Assembly: GCF_025024155.1 (NCBI RefSeq)
Contig: NW_026251758.1
Location: 186,001-250,000, forward strand
Length of the DNA stretch: 64,000 nt
Direction of reading: 5' to 3'
Source: Gamsiella multidivaricata
Lineage: Eukaryota; Mortierellomycota; Mortierellomycetes; Mortierellales; Mortierellaceae
This document shows positions 1-12,692 of the stretch, piece after piece. The notes beneath the pieces were generated by a model that worked only from the letters and a program-made list of their open reading frames with translations, did not search any database and had not been told where the DNA came from. Numbering within the stretch: position 1 is the first letter of the stretch; each line of letters opens with the position of its first letter. Both the position numbers and the translations under genes were made by a program.

Positions 1-1636
1 GATTACCATCGCCAACAGGAATCCAAAGAGCCCCATCGCAATGATCCCATAGAACGCATTCTTATAACCCCTCATCATCGCAGCACCCCCATGCACACCC
101 TCGACATCGTTCCCGTTCGTCGCGATCGAGATCACGTTCAGGATCGACAGCCCAAAGGGTGCACCGAACTGCAGACCCGTGTTATAGATCGCGCCAACCA
201 ATCCCTGGTCCTTATTCTCCGCATCACGCACGGCCGTGATCTGGATCGGGAGCATCGAGAACCCGACCCCGAAGACATGGAGGATCAGGCCCGGGAAGGC
301 CAGGCGCCAGTAGCTCGTGTGCTCCGTCACGAACGAGAGCAGCAGCGCGGCCACGCACCGGAGCAAGAATCCGGTGAGGATCAGGGGCTTGAGACGCAGG
401 CGTGGCAGGATCCGTCCCATCGTCGTGAACGTCACGACGGCCAAGAGCGAGTGGGTCAAGAACCCGAGGGCGGTCTGGATCGCGGTCCATCCGTAGACCT
501 CCTGGAAGATCATGTTCGTGAAATAGATCACGCCCTGGAACATCGCCATCTGCACAAACGCCAACACGACCGAGGCCGTGAACGTCCGGCTCTTCCAGAT
601 CCGGAAAGGCATCAGTGGTGCGCTGACCTTGGACTCTGTATAGATGAATGCGCCGAGGAGGACTAGGCCCGCGATAAAGACCGGGAGCGTCTTGGGACTC
701 GCCCAACCGTCTTCGACACCCGTTGTGATGTAGTAGACCACCCCTGTGATCCCGAGAGTAGCCGTGGTCGCGCCAACGTAATCGACCTTGGGTTTCTCAT
801 CCTTGGGCGGCGCCACTGGGATGGAGAGGAACCCGAATATCAAGACGAGGTAGGCCGCAATGGCCGAGATCCTGAAGATCCAGACCCATCCGATAGTGGA
901 GATGAGTCCTCCGGCCATGAGGATCCCGAACACGGCACCAAGGCCGCCAAAGGCTGCAAAGATCGAAAACGCCTTCGTGCGTTCAGGGCCGGCGGGATAG
1001 TTGGTCGCGATGAGTGCCATCGCCGTCGGGACAGTCGCGGCAGCACCGACGCCTTGGAGGGCACGGGCGATGACGAACATGATGGGGGAAGTAGCGAAGG
1101 AGACGACAAGGGCCCAGGTCGCAAACCAGAAGAGACCGAAGAGGAACATCCGGCGATGGCCAAAGAGATCTCCGAGACGGCCAGAGAGGAGGAGGAGGCC
1201 TGCAAAGGCGATGGTATAAGCATTGAGGATCCAGGGCATAACCGGGACAGAAAACTTGAGCTCATCAGCGATTGGGATAATCGCCACCGAGACTGAGGCA
1301 CCATTGACTGATGGATGAAGGAATAGAAAGTATTCATAATGTTAGAACACGGTTTCTTTGTTCGAGCATGGACGAAAGCGAAGATGAATATATTTGTATG
1401 TCGAGGCGCTTACCGATATCAAGGAATTGAGCAGTCGAGACGACGTAGAGTAAAAGTGGTTGTAGCTTTTGGCGCACCTTCTCAAGGCTGGAGAGTTCTG
1501 GGATTGAAGGTGAAGCAATGGTGGTTTCGCGCGACATGTCGATGGCGCTCGTGTTAGTTGGGGCACTGAGGATTTGAGCGACTGTTGATGTTGATGTAGA
1601 CGCGGACGGCGAGGTCACCGCCTGTGATTGAGCCAT
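1..1636 (-). CDS. MFS transporter, DHA2-like (partial, C-terminus outside window)
   Basis: Probable proton-driven drug/metabolite exporter of the plasma or vacuolar membrane; substrate unknown. Two exons are visible, 1414-1636 and 1-1307 (open to the edge), about 510 codons. Intron 1308-1413 has a GTAAGC donor and CAG acceptor and restores ...FLDI-VNGAS... across the first membrane segment. A Ser/Thr-rich cytosolic N-terminus of ~50 residues precedes a run of hydrophobic helices with no stop to base 1. The MFS motif A (GRLGDLFGHRR) lies between helices 2 and 3, as in DHA2-type 14-helix exporters. The start at 1636 is the first Met of the open frame. The second exon is GC-rich with strongly C/G-ending codons. 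The family call is firm; the substrate class is inference. Confidence 0.9.
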
Positions 1637-2764
1637 ATTGAGTGATGCTGCTGCTGCTGGGGAAGTCTGTGGCTGCTGCTGAATGACTGGGGTGTGAGCT
1701 TATTATTGAGGAGAAGGAGAAGGAGGAGGAGAAGGAGAAGGAGAAGGAGAAGAAGAAGGAGATAGGGTATGGGGTATATGTTCGCGTACTTGTTATTATT
1801 TGGGGGGGTAGGAGTAGTTCTAGGACGAGTTTTTTTTTTTTCTTTCTTTTATGCTCGGTTCCAATGATCTTGGTGGTTTGTGCTGATAATCCAGAAAGCG
1901 GGTTCTCTGGCCTGCTTTTATATTTTTTTCTGTTTTTTCTTTCCATCCTTCCTTCTCTCTTGACGTAATGTGCAACGTTACGCGCTCACTAGATTTTTTT
2001 TTCCATGTGGGCAAAGTGTCCGCAGAAGCCTTGTTTTGTCAGCGCTTGAACTGTTTCCTCTTTTAGGAGGACACCCGCCGCATGTCTGACAAATTGTGTG
2101 TGTGTGTGGACCGCAGTAACACCAGCTGGATTTCAATTTTCTTAATAGGATTAAGCACGCTGCAAACCCGTTTTTTTTGGGGAGAGGGGGGAGAGGGAGG
2201 GTGTGCAGCCACAGCGCAGCGCAGCGCTCTTACTCTCTGTCAATTACGGTGAGCCTTTTTAGACAGCGGACTGTCTCGTATTTCGTGTTCCTGCGCAGTC
2301 ATCTTCTGAAATGAACCCCCCCCCCCCGTTCTTAAAAAAAACGCGACTTGGTTCTTTATTATCCTGGACACATTTTCCCTTAGAAATTTGATGATAAATT
2401 GTCAGTGCATCATTTTGCGACAAAAGAAACTCCTCCTCCTCCTCCTCCTTCCAGAAAGAACAGACAGCCAGATGGTTCATAAAAAGAAGAAAAACAAACA
2501 ACAATACAGGAAGAAAAAAAAAACCAGCTGCGATACTCGGAAGCATGCGCTATGGGAAGAGAGACGTGGGGGGGAGGGCAAAGGTGGTCGTAAAAGAGGA
2601 TGGCTCCTCAGAAATGAAGACAAGACACATAAAAAAGAATCATACAACAGCTATTTACAATGATCCAAACAGACAGATAAACTATACATGACAGCAAAGA
2701 AAAGGAAAAAGAAAAAGAAGATATACAGAAAAAAAAAAAAGAAATGTACCGCGTCTGCCCCCTC
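1637..2764. other. Intergenic: MFS promoter and MYB 3' flank
   Basis: No gene seen. The MFS-proximal half holds a purine microsatellite (1708-1762) and several A/T runs. Short open frames here are low-complexity Lys/Ser/Phe strings created by these tracts. Confidence 0.6.
1708..1762. repeat. (GGAGAA)n-type purine microsatellite
   Basis: Imperfect GAG/GAGAAG array about 75-130 bp upstream of the MFS start codon. On the transporter's coding strand it is a pyrimidine (CTTCTC) tract, a common fungal core-promoter or 5'-leader composition. Confidence 0.8.
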
Positions 2765-5700
2765 TCAGCAGCGCTCAACCTCCTCAGAGCTCAGGCACAG
2801 GTGATCGATCGCCATTAGCTCACGCACAGACCCACGTCTCATCGTCAGATACGACGCGCTCGGGCCTGTCGCAGGACCCAACATTCTCCTGTTGTGAGCA
2901 TATCCCTCGCTGCTCTGAGCGCCCCTGTCCTCGTCCATCCACATCCCCTCCTCCTCCTCCTCATTCTCATCACCATCATCATCATCATCATTATCATCCT
3001 GCTCTGCCGAAGTCGGGTCCGACAAAACCGAAAAGTCGACCGAATATCGCTTTTTAGCTCTGTACCCAGCCGACCCCAGATCTCGTCCGCCCCCACCAGT
3101 GCTGTGCTGCTGAAGGTAATCATGCGCACTATAGCTCTTACTATGACCCAGCACCAGAGTCGCGCTCTTCCTCGCATCAATATGATACGAATGATGATGC
3201 TGATGATGCTGATGATGATGATGACCTCGACCATCCTTCTCCGCACCCTCCCCATGCTCATGCTCATGCTCCTGCTCCTCCTCTTGGACATGTCCCAGTG
3301 TCGAGAACCGTCTTCCCATCACCACCGGGCCAGGGGACGTCGGCGACCGCTCGATCATGGTCTTGATCACCGCATCCTCAACATCCGCGAGCTCATGGCC
3401 AGAGCAGCTCGATCCAGACCGCGACAGGGACTCGCTCCCATCGCTACCCCGTCCGTAATACTGATTGCCCTCGACTTTGTCCTTGCTCGGTACAGCCGCC
3501 GTAATCGTCGTCGCCATGGTCGCCATGGTCGCTGTCGTCGAAGCGTTCGTCGCACGACCACCGCCAGGCATCTCGCGATGCTGCTCCGCCAAGTTGGCGA
3601 GCTCTGCCAATGCAGAGAATGGATCAATTTCCAACGACCGATGGTGCTCATGTCCACGCACAAACCGCCTGGACTGCATGTCCAGAGATCCATGCCGCGT
3701 CATATTCGGACGTGGAAGTGCGTAATTCAGCGCCTGGTGTTGCTGTGGCTGCGACGACTGCCATTCAGAGCCCTGACCCTGGCCGTAGGGCGATTGAGGC
3801 CGGTTCGTTGAGGGGACCACCAGAGCCGAGACCGAACGCGCCATTCTCATGGGCGGAGGTGCGGACGAACCCAGTGAACTAGTCGTTGAAGAGGGGGGCG
3901 ACATCATAGTCGGTGCGGTATATGGGTAGTGAAAGCTGCTGCTGCCGCTAGTCATCATTGGTTGTTGAGGTTTGTGAAGCGACGAAACTCCTGGAAGGTT
4001 GGGACGAGCGGGTCCATTGTGTACTGGGTACTGAGGAGGTCCACCTCCCGGCATACCCATGTTCTGTCGGTCTGACGATCCCAAAGAGATGGACCTCGAC
4101 ATGCCGGACGCGAACTTGAACGACGTCTTTGTATCGGGCGTCTTTGGTGGGGTTGGGATCGTGCGAGGATAGGCCCCAGGGCCAGGACCGGGGCCGGGGC
4201 CGTTGGGCTGCATGTGATGAGGTTGGTGACCGCTCTCTGTTGTGTAGTCACGGGAGCCGTTGCGGCGATGATTGCCTTGGGCGGATGCTGCTTGCTGTGC
4301 TTTAGGCGAGAATTCCAGAGAAGGCATCGAGTGTCGTCGCTCTGTGGGGTTGAAAAAATAAAGAAAAATAAGGTTAGATGCTGACCAATAAAGTCGAGTG
4401 TTTGCTGGAATGCACGCTTTGAGTCGTTGAGCACGAACCATATGGATCGAATCTGTTGTGCCGCATGATCGAGGGCGACGTGACACCGGTTGGAGAAGCT
4501 AGGGGCGGGGATATTGCGCCGCTTGCCGAGCCCCGTTCATTCAGCTTCATTTGCAACTCTAAGGGGGGGAGGAGGGCGGAAGGTTATCGGAAATATCGGA
4601 GATCACAAAAATTGTGTCAATAAAGAGTGATAAGCCGTTGGAAATTAAAAGCATGGCTCAAGTGGCATCATATGCAAGACGTCGCCTGTACCAGCGGGGT
4701 CTTGGAGACTGAGTCGCCTCCGCTTGCGCTGCATGGATGTGTTGAAATGGTTCTTGATAGCATTGTCCGGTCGACCGGGCATCAGCTTGGACATCTCGGC
4801 CCATTTTGAACCCAGTTGTGCAAACAGCTTGAAAATGAGCTCGTCTTCCTTGGGTGTGAAGGGTGACTTGTCAACTAGATATATCGCAGCAGAGAAAAGG
4901 AAATACAGGAACAAGGAGAAAAAAAAAATAGGGAAATAGGGGATGGGCCATGTGAGCAATCATTGACGATAGGGGGGGGGGGGGGGGGGGGGGGGAGGGG
5001 GCGAGAGGCGTTGGGATGAGTGTTGTTGGGCATGTATCCATGCATGCATGGAGGCACAGGAAAATCTTTTTCGACCCAACGACTACTTGGCACTTTTTGC
5101 TTACTTGTAGGGTCAAGATGGTTGTGCCATCGTTCTCGGCATTGTTTGCCAGTCCGTGAGCCCAATCGACTTGCAATCAAAACCCACTTTTCGGCACCCA
5201 ACTCATTCACCAAGGACCGGAGTTGACGATCCTCCTGTCAAAAAAAAAAGTTAGGAGCCATGTCAATTGAAAATGTTGTGAAGGAAGGGAGGGGACATCT
5301 CATGTCTTCCCATCAAATACCGTTACTCTGAAGGCATGAGAGCTAGAAGCAGAGAGGAATCATTACCTCAGGGGTCCATGGACCTTTGATAGAGCGTGGT
5401 TTGGAGATCATTCGCCAGCGCTGAAGACACTGATCCTTGTCTCGAGATCTGTCTGGGAAGCAATATTCCGCAATCCTCTTCCAGGTTTTGCCGTTAAACT
5501 TGGCGACAGCTTCGCGAAGTAGGTTGTCCTAATGTTGATAAGAAGAACCAGATGGGTATAGGAGCAGGGGTGTCGAGTGGGACAAGGGTGTTACGGAGGA
5601 GTGAGAGGAGGGGGAGAGACAGTAAAGATGAAGGGGTGAATGTATGGAAGCAGTTGCAAGAAGAAAAAGGAAGAGAGAAAGAGGGGGGAGAAGGAAGGGA

Positions 5701-7249
5701 AGAAGAGGGTCATAGGGTCAATAGGCTGCTCGGTGGAGAAGAGGATGCACAAAATAATCGATGGTACAAAGGAGCGTGCACGTCTGTCTGTGGCGGGTTG
5801 CTGACGAATACGCATGGGAGGAATGGGGGGACCATTGGGGCATTTACACTGCTGCTGAACAGTTGAGCAGTGGAGTGTGAAGTTGAGTATGAAGTTGTAA
5901 AGTATGACTGTATGTGTGCTAGGAACAACGGATTTTCACGAGCTAACACAGCACCGTTACAGGGGAAAAGACGGGGAAGAGACGAGGGCCAGGTCGGGAT
6001 GGAATGTAATTGCAGGGAAAGCCTTTGAGCGGGGCAGAGTGCAATTAGGATGGCATGGGATGCGTGTGAATATGCAGGGATGAGACCGACTGCAACAGCT
6101 TGCTTAATGAGAGAGGATAGGCGGACGAAGTACGCTGGTCTCGGGAATTCGATGGACGTTACTGGACAGAACAAAAAGAGGGCGAAGGAAGAGGAGGCAG
6201 AAAATAATAGTCTCTCCTTGTTAGGCACTCTATTTCTCCCTCTTGCTCACTCAATCCGCGCCAAAAGAAGCACTGTGCTCAGACGAATGCAGAGCATGCG
6301 CATTTGAAAAGGGAGGGGGGGACGGATAGACGCACACAAGCAAGGAAGAAGGAAGAAAATTTTTCTGGGAGTAGGTCGCAGCAACCATGCGCTAATCGAT
6401 GTGTGGCACTAAATGTGATTTTGACCTCTCTTCCCCTCCCCCGCCACCACCATCCCAAAGCAACAATTGACATGGCATGAAGAGTGGCTTTCCATAAATG
6501 TAGCGGTATGTGTATGTAAGACGAAACGGAAAAAAAACCACTGCGGATATAATTTCCTCCCCGATGCAACCATGCATGCGGGAACACAAAAGTGAGGATC
6601 CCTCTTGTTCAACGTTTGACTGAGAATGCAGATCAGAAGAATTTTTTTCCTCCCCCCCCCATGTATGTGGTGTTAGTGTGTCTGTTTGCTGCTTCTGTCA
6701 GCGATGTCGACAGATTGTTTGAGCAACCCGCATAGCACAAAGAGGGGGAGGGGAGGAAGGAATGGATGTGATGTTACCCATTGACCATGTTGAGAGAGGC
6801 AGCATCGATTTGGGTGCTCATGCTCAAGTAACACATCCACTCTAACGGTGTGTTCCCAAGCACAACGCCAGCCTTCCTTCTTTCCTTCCTTCCTACCTTC
6901 ACTAGTGACCAAGGAATAACAGGAAATATCCCCTCCCCTCCTCTTTCATACTTTCCCCCCCTCCTGCTTGTTTTCCTATTTTCCTAGCCCCCCTTCCCCC
7001 TTCCTCCAGCCATCCTATACGCCAAGACCGTTTCATCTGAACGGTCATCATCTCTTCCTTCTTTCCTTCTCTCACCCCTCTTTTATTCTTGAAAGAAAGA
7101 AAGAAAGAGAGAGAAAGGGCGGAATAGTCAATAGGCCAGTGCACCATTACCACCATTACGAATGACGCGTGGTACGCGTGGTATTCTAAACCCTCCTTCT
7201 CCCCCTCCCCCTTACTCTTTGCCCCATGCATCCCGTGTGTGTGTATGTA

Positions 7250-7280
<31 letters not shown>

Positions 7281-8333
7281 GAGCATTCGTCCTCTCTCAT
7301 ATGTCAATGATGTGAATTTTAAAACAAAGTCATCACGCGTCCAAATTACAGCATGGAAAAACGCGCGAGGAAAGGAAAAATTAAAATGAAAAAAAAAAAA
7401 AAAAAAAAAAAAAAGGAATGGACGCGACTTAATAATAAAAGCAATAATTATGGTAGTGACTTGGGGGGAAATGGGATACCATACCTCTTGAAGAGTCCAT
7501 TGCGCCCCTTCAACGTTCGACTCCGCATCAGACGACGCGTCCGAGTCCATGGTCGTATCCTTGGAATAGTAGTCCTGAGGACCATGCTGCTGATGCATTC
7601 CCGACCGCTTCGGTGGTTTCATCGGCATTGATAGGGAGTACGATAGTGTGCGGTGTCTTGAACCATCGGGACAGGGCGTGAAACCATAGCGGTGTGGCGG
7701 TTTCTGCGATGGAGCTTGCTGTTGATACGGTCTCGTCTGGATGTGGGGGTGGCTCGGCGAGCGAGCATGGGATCGGATTATCTTACTGATGCCAATGGGC
7801 CCCGATCCCTGCTGCTGAGGAAAGTCTTGGGACTTTTGGTGCTGATGTGAAGTTGAGGACGCCGATGGAGGATGTGAGGAAAACTGTACATGGCTACGAT
7901 GCTCATGCATCGACAGCTTCAATTGCTGCTGCTGATGCAGCCGCATGATATGCTGTTGCTGCTGTTGTTGTAGCGTCTGGCACGAGCCCTGATGACCCTG
8001 CTCCAGCGGCAATGGGGACGGCATCCAAGGATGGCCCTGCGAGAGAGAATGCGTGCGGCTAGCGCTAGCAGGGGGGCATGACGCGTGATACGGCGGAGAT
8101 CCATTGGATCCGCAGAATTTTGGCTGCAAATATGTGATTTGTGCCTGAGAATGTCCCGGATATGACGGGCCCTGCTGCGAAAGCGATAGCAGAGAACCGT
8201 GACTACGGTGACGCCCATGCTGGACAAGGCTCTGACCAGCTGCGCTGCTGTTCGAGCCGCGGTGGTGCCCCCTTGAGAACCGCCCGCTATGGTCCTGAGA
8301 GGGCATAACTTGAGGACGCGAGACTATGTTCAT
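2765..8333 (-). CDS. Three-repeat MYB (3R-MYB / c-Myb-type) transcription factor
   Basis: Nuclear DNA-binding protein of the R1R2R3 class, which in plants and animals controls cell-cycle and differentiation genes. Exons: 7485-8333, 5367-5528, 5105-5234, 4692-4874, 2765-4341 (2901 nt, 966 aa). The phases fit at all four junctions. R1 is at ~277-328, split after GAQWTLQE; R2 is at ~328-379, starting KGPWTPEED and containing [11 protein letters not shown] with the conserved redox Cys; R3 is at ~381-432 ([15 protein letters not shown]). R3 has Phe at its first and third Trp positions. The first 276 residues are Gln/Ser/His/Pro-rich, and the C-terminal ~530 are disordered with a His/Gln run and an Asp/Glu block, typical of activation regions. 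Intron 1 is ~1.95 kb, far longer than any other intron here. The start at 8333 follows an in-frame stop and a TATA-like site. The family is certain; target genes are unknown. Confidence 0.95.
4972..4995. repeat. 24-nt poly-G tract in MYB intron 3
   Basis: An uninterrupted G run on the plus strand (C run in the transcript) inside the intron between the R2 and R3 exons. Homopolymer length is likely variable and error-prone in sequencing. Confidence 0.85.
7234..7281. repeat. (GTGTAT)n microsatellite in MYB intron 1
   Basis: A GTGT/GTAT array of about 48 nt. It is read through as a Met-Cys string on plus and a Tyr-Thr or His-Ile string on minus; it is not coding. Confidence 0.85.
7389..7414. repeat. 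26-nt poly-A tract in MYB intron 1
   Basis: Pure A run on the plus strand, about 70 nt downstream of the donor of MYB exon 1 in transcript order. Confidence 0.85.
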
Positions 8334-11300
8334 ATAGTGACGCTGTGGTTGTTGCGGTTGCTTTGACGTGAACGACTGCCTCTACCGTTATATAGGGCTG
8401 ATAGGTGGACTAGAGCGGTTGGGATGGACGGTTCTGTAACAGGCAAGTCAGTGAAACGGTGTGATCGTGGAAGGATACCCTCGGAAGCAATTCAAGACGC
8501 GACAGAACCGTATCGGAGGAAGGATTCTGTGAGTAAGGGATGTAAACAGAAGGCGGGGATGAGAATGTGTGTCAAGGAAAATCGGTCATCCGGAAAAGAC
8601 AGAAGGAAACAAAGCGAAAAAGGAACGGAAAGAAACCGATGAAAAGCAGAGAATAAGGAACGCCAAGGCAAGATGTGAGGGGGTTCACGAAGAAGACCAG
8701 GGCCATGTAAGCGCAACAGTCCCGTGCGCCCATTTGCGGGGAGCGAAGGAAGGAAATAAGACTGACCCTTCCAAGGAAGGGGTACGGCGTCGACGATGGT
8801 GAGATATGACATGTTCAATTGGCAGGCAGAGTTGCTGTGGTAGTATTCCCTCGCTTATCCCCAGCACGTATTTGCGCTGATTACTGCTGCATGGAAATGG
8901 TTGCTGTTGCTATAGTCTTTGGTTCTTCCTGTTCAACTCATGTCAGGGCCCAAGAGATACGATGTGCAAGGAATGTAATGGGTCCTGAAACGGATAAGGT
9001 GCACATCAACGTCCTGAAAGGGATTCAAGGTAGAATATATGCACCGTTCGGGTTGTGCAGTGAACGCGCTTGAGAACGCATAAAGCTCAAGCAAAGGCCA
9101 TCTCGAATGGTGATGCAGGCCAATGCCCATAAGAAAAGAACAGCTTCAAGGGCGGACAAAGAGGTGTCAGAAATGGCACTACTAAATACCTTTGAGAAAT
9201 GTCCGCCTGGGATCCCTTTGGTTCTTGTGTTCTTAATGAGAGCCTTGGATGATACTACGGAGATGGAAAATGGAGTTGCAGAAATGATTATATTGAGGAT
9301 GCTGTGGTGTAGAATCCGGTGTAGTGTGAGAAAGGGAAGGGGGAGGGGCCTGTTGGGAGTAAAATATTGTCTGCTTCCTCACGATGATTTTAAAGCAAAG
9401 GGAGGAACTTCAGGGTCAAAGCTGCGTTCAGGATGGATTGAACAAGGACTAAGGGAGTAACCCCTTGGTTCTCTCCATCGGACGCTGCTAACAGAATCAT
9501 CGAACCTCTAACCGACCGGGCATGAATGAACGAATGAATGTCCTCTGACAACAGTGCTTTTCCAAACGCACAAAAGAATAAAGGGAAAAAAAGGGACATA
9601 TGGCGATGCTGATCATGAGTTCGAATGTGTAGAAGCCAACAACCGGCACTATGCATTGTGAGGAGCATGAATGAGGTTACTATTCACTCGAACTCTTTCT
9701 TTTCATCCAGGAGTCGTACACAAACACACGCGGTAACGGTAAGCTCCCTCCGGGGCTGATGCTGACCGACACCTGGATATGCGACTGGAGGAGGCTAAAC
9801 GAGGAGATTTGTAGACGTGGGTCAATTATGAGTATCTTCCGGGCTGGTCTGTTGGCGAGCCTTGGCCCCTGTGTTCCGAGCTCGGTTGCAGCGTATGTTT
9901 ATTTTATTGTTTCCGCACTGTTGGTTGTCGACTTCCTGCCAACATGTTGTTTAAGTACGCAAGGCTATATATAGAGAAATATAGAAAACGGCTGCCCTTT
10001 TGATCATATCGCCTGTGTCTACTAACACGTCCATTCCCCGCCAGGCACAAAATGAGCTTGGTCTCGCCTCGATGCGCGTTCAACCCTTTACCGCTCCTGT
10101 GCAACAACGGAGGACGCACTATGTTTGATGCAGACCAGAAGCGAGGAGGAGGAGGAGGAAGAGAGGAGGAGACGATGGTGATTGACGATTAAGGGAGCTG
10201 AGGAAGAACTGTCAATGGTTCTTTGAGAGCCGTTCATTCGTCCATCCAACCCTCAAATGGAATTACTCAAAGCATGACGATTTTCCTCTTTTAGTCGCAC
10301 TAAATCAGACGGAAAACCACGCTAATGCCAGGGCGGTGGTGCAGTGAAAGAAATTGCAGACCAGGCGGGGAGGGGGGGAAGGGGAATATAAAGTCGGAAG
10401 TGAAGATTGACTCCCTGTGTCCTGATCCTGATCAATATGGCCTTTTGTAGCTGAGATATGTGGCGGCCAGGAGTGGGCGTGAGACGCGCAGTCTATCTCG
10501 GGGATGACAAGAGAGAAAAAAAAAAAAAAAAAAAAAAAAAGATGGGAGCACAAAGAGAGCACCAAGGGTATCCAAACGACCCTGATTGGCCAGAGTTTGA
10601 CGCGTCGCTTTGTCTCCCCGATTTGGCTGCCCTTTCCTAACCCTCTCAGCCTGAGGACTACCCCGGGGGAGCGCATAGACTGCACCCGCCCTGTGTGCTG
10701 CGCTGTGTGCTGTGGTAGGATATATGTTTACTACGCTCTCTAGTCCCACTTAATCTCTGCACCTCCTCCCCATCCCTCCCTCCCACCTGTGAAGCCCATG
10801 AAATGAACCCTTCTGTATCCAACGCGAACCACTTAATCACCCGCAAATTGTCTCCGCCGAAATGTCTTGTCGATTGCAAAGGAGTAACAGCTGCCGCAAG
10901 TGCTGTATAGTCTACATATGCCTTTTTTTTTTTTTTCTTTGGTCATCTCGCACTCTTTTCTTTCCATCGCGCTTTTGCTTGTTCATGCATCGACGTGTAT
11001 GTAGTGTTGTACAAGAGACTCCAAATTGAGGCACACACACACACACCTCCTACATACATGCACCCCTTGTCAATCCCTTCTTTCGTGCCGGTATATATAT
11101 TTTATGCGCCGTCGAATTTGTGCTTGAACAGGAAGAAGGGTAGAAAGAAGAGGAGCGGGGGGAGGGGGGAGGGAGAGAAAACAAGAAGCTGGTTGGAGGG
11201 CGGTATTTGTGGTGATGTGGGTGGGCGCAGGTACTAAAAGGAAAACAGAACATACCTTCCGTTTTTATTTGTTTTGCGTGCTTGCTTGTTCAAATAGCCT

Positions 11301-12692
11301 CGAACGGTTCTTGTTGTTTGTGTTATTGCAGGTAATCAAAGGGAGGGTATGGAGACTTGACAGCGCAAGTGGGGAAAACAGAGAGAGAATGAAGCGAGGG
11401 ACAGTGAAGAACCGGTGAGAGTACGGGCAACCGGTAGCATCACCAAGCAGAAGAATGGATGAGTGAATAAATAAATAAAACAGATAGCAGCGTGGTGATA
11501 GATTACTCGAACATTACGCACCTCGAGAGAACCGGGGGGGGGGGGAGGGGGGTTTAGTTGACTGAGGGGGCAGGTTTCTTTCTCCTCCCATTCTCCCTGT
11601 CTTAAACCCGAGCATGCGATCTCTGGGTCTTTGTTACTTTGGGATCGGCAGTAGCGTCGGTGCAGAGATCAAGATGGGGAGGTTGTAAATTACCCGATGC
11701 AGCTGATGGGCCCACTCTACTTTCTTTTTTCGTTAACTGACTATTTCGCGCAAGGAAATAGATCTTCATCTCCAGAGTGTTCACAAAGCAACGGCAGCAG
11801 GTTATATGATCACAAGCGATCCTCCCCTCCACCACACCCCCATACGGCTGCTATCCTGCATCCCATGAAAACAAAAACCCCCACATTCCACATATTCCCT
11901 TTTCGTCCTTCTGCACTGCTGGAACTGGCACATCAGAGCCATCTGCAGTCAAGAACGACCCGTATTGATGTGATCGGAAGTGGTTTCGTCTCGGCGGTGG
12001 GGGCCAAGATGGTTCCCCCTTCTCGTGCTATTTATGTGATGATGGCTCGTTCCGCTCTCCTCTTCCCTCCTCCTCCCCCCCATTCCATTGCATCCTCCAC
12101 AACGATAGCTTTCGGTTGCAACCCTTGCTTGGCCCCTCCCGCTTCCTGATCCCATCACTGAACGCACACCAGGTTATGCAGAGAGGCCAGGTGTTGAATT
12201 CATAAACGTAATCCCCATTGCTCCGGTAACTGCTTTTGGGATGCCCATTCGTCACGTCTATCACCATTGCAGGTCTTTTTGATAGAACAAAGAAAAGAAA
12301 AGGAAAGAATAGGAAAGAAAGAAAAAGAGAGTTTACTCTTATGATATCAAGGACCCACTCTGCCCTCCTTTTACAGAATAAAAGGTAGACTTAGTCTAGC
12401 CGTTAACGGGGGGATCAAGAATAGGGGAATAATATACTTTGACTCGATCCCATATCTTTTAATGAGAAGGAAGGGAAACATGGAGCTACACCCTAAAGTT
12501 CGAGCCACATGCCCCCACAAATACATGATCGATCGTAATTATGGTACCAGAGAGTGGCCGCTGCGATATCCGGTATCACACTCGGAGACGATCCGATCTG
12601 ATGGGGCAGGACTCGCCTGTGAACAGCCCGAGGATTCACGCTGTTGTTTGTCGATATTTGAAGACAGCTATAAAAAGAAAAGGTTGTAGCAG
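8334..12692. other. 4.3 kb gene-free interval upstream of 3R-MYB
   Basis: No recognisable gene on either strand. The longest open frames (for example 9107-9460 plus and 11697-12149 plus) have no motif and no plausible splice extension. Poly-A/T and purine tracts occur near 10515-10542 and 10922-10935, with a G-rich run near 11534-11550. It most likely holds the MYB upstream regulatory region and the MED16 3' flank. Confidence 0.55.
8386..8397 (-). promoter_or_regulatory. TATA-like element upstream of the 3R-MYB start
   Basis: On the minus strand the sequence reads CCTATATAACGG, with TATATAA at 8394-8388, about 55-60 nt before the proposed ATG. Its position favours transcription starting close to the ATG rather than from a distal 5' exon. 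No second element was identified, so this is only a candidate. Confidence 0.35.

Larger units (their letters stand above)
5529..7484 (-). other. Exceptionally long first intron of the 3R-MYB gene
   Basis: 1956 nt, donor GTATGG after GAG at 7485 and acceptor TTAG before 5528. It holds a GTGTAT array (7234-7281), a 26-A run (7389-7414) and several A/T tracts. No exon with MYB-like coding was found inside. It could house regulatory elements or an alternative promoter for a form starting within R1. Confidence 0.75.

Noticed and set aside
2894..3811. 305-codon plus-strand open frame
   Set aside because: Antisense of the low-complexity MYB C-terminal exon; its Leu/Ile/Met runs mirror the Asp/Glu and His runs of the real gene.
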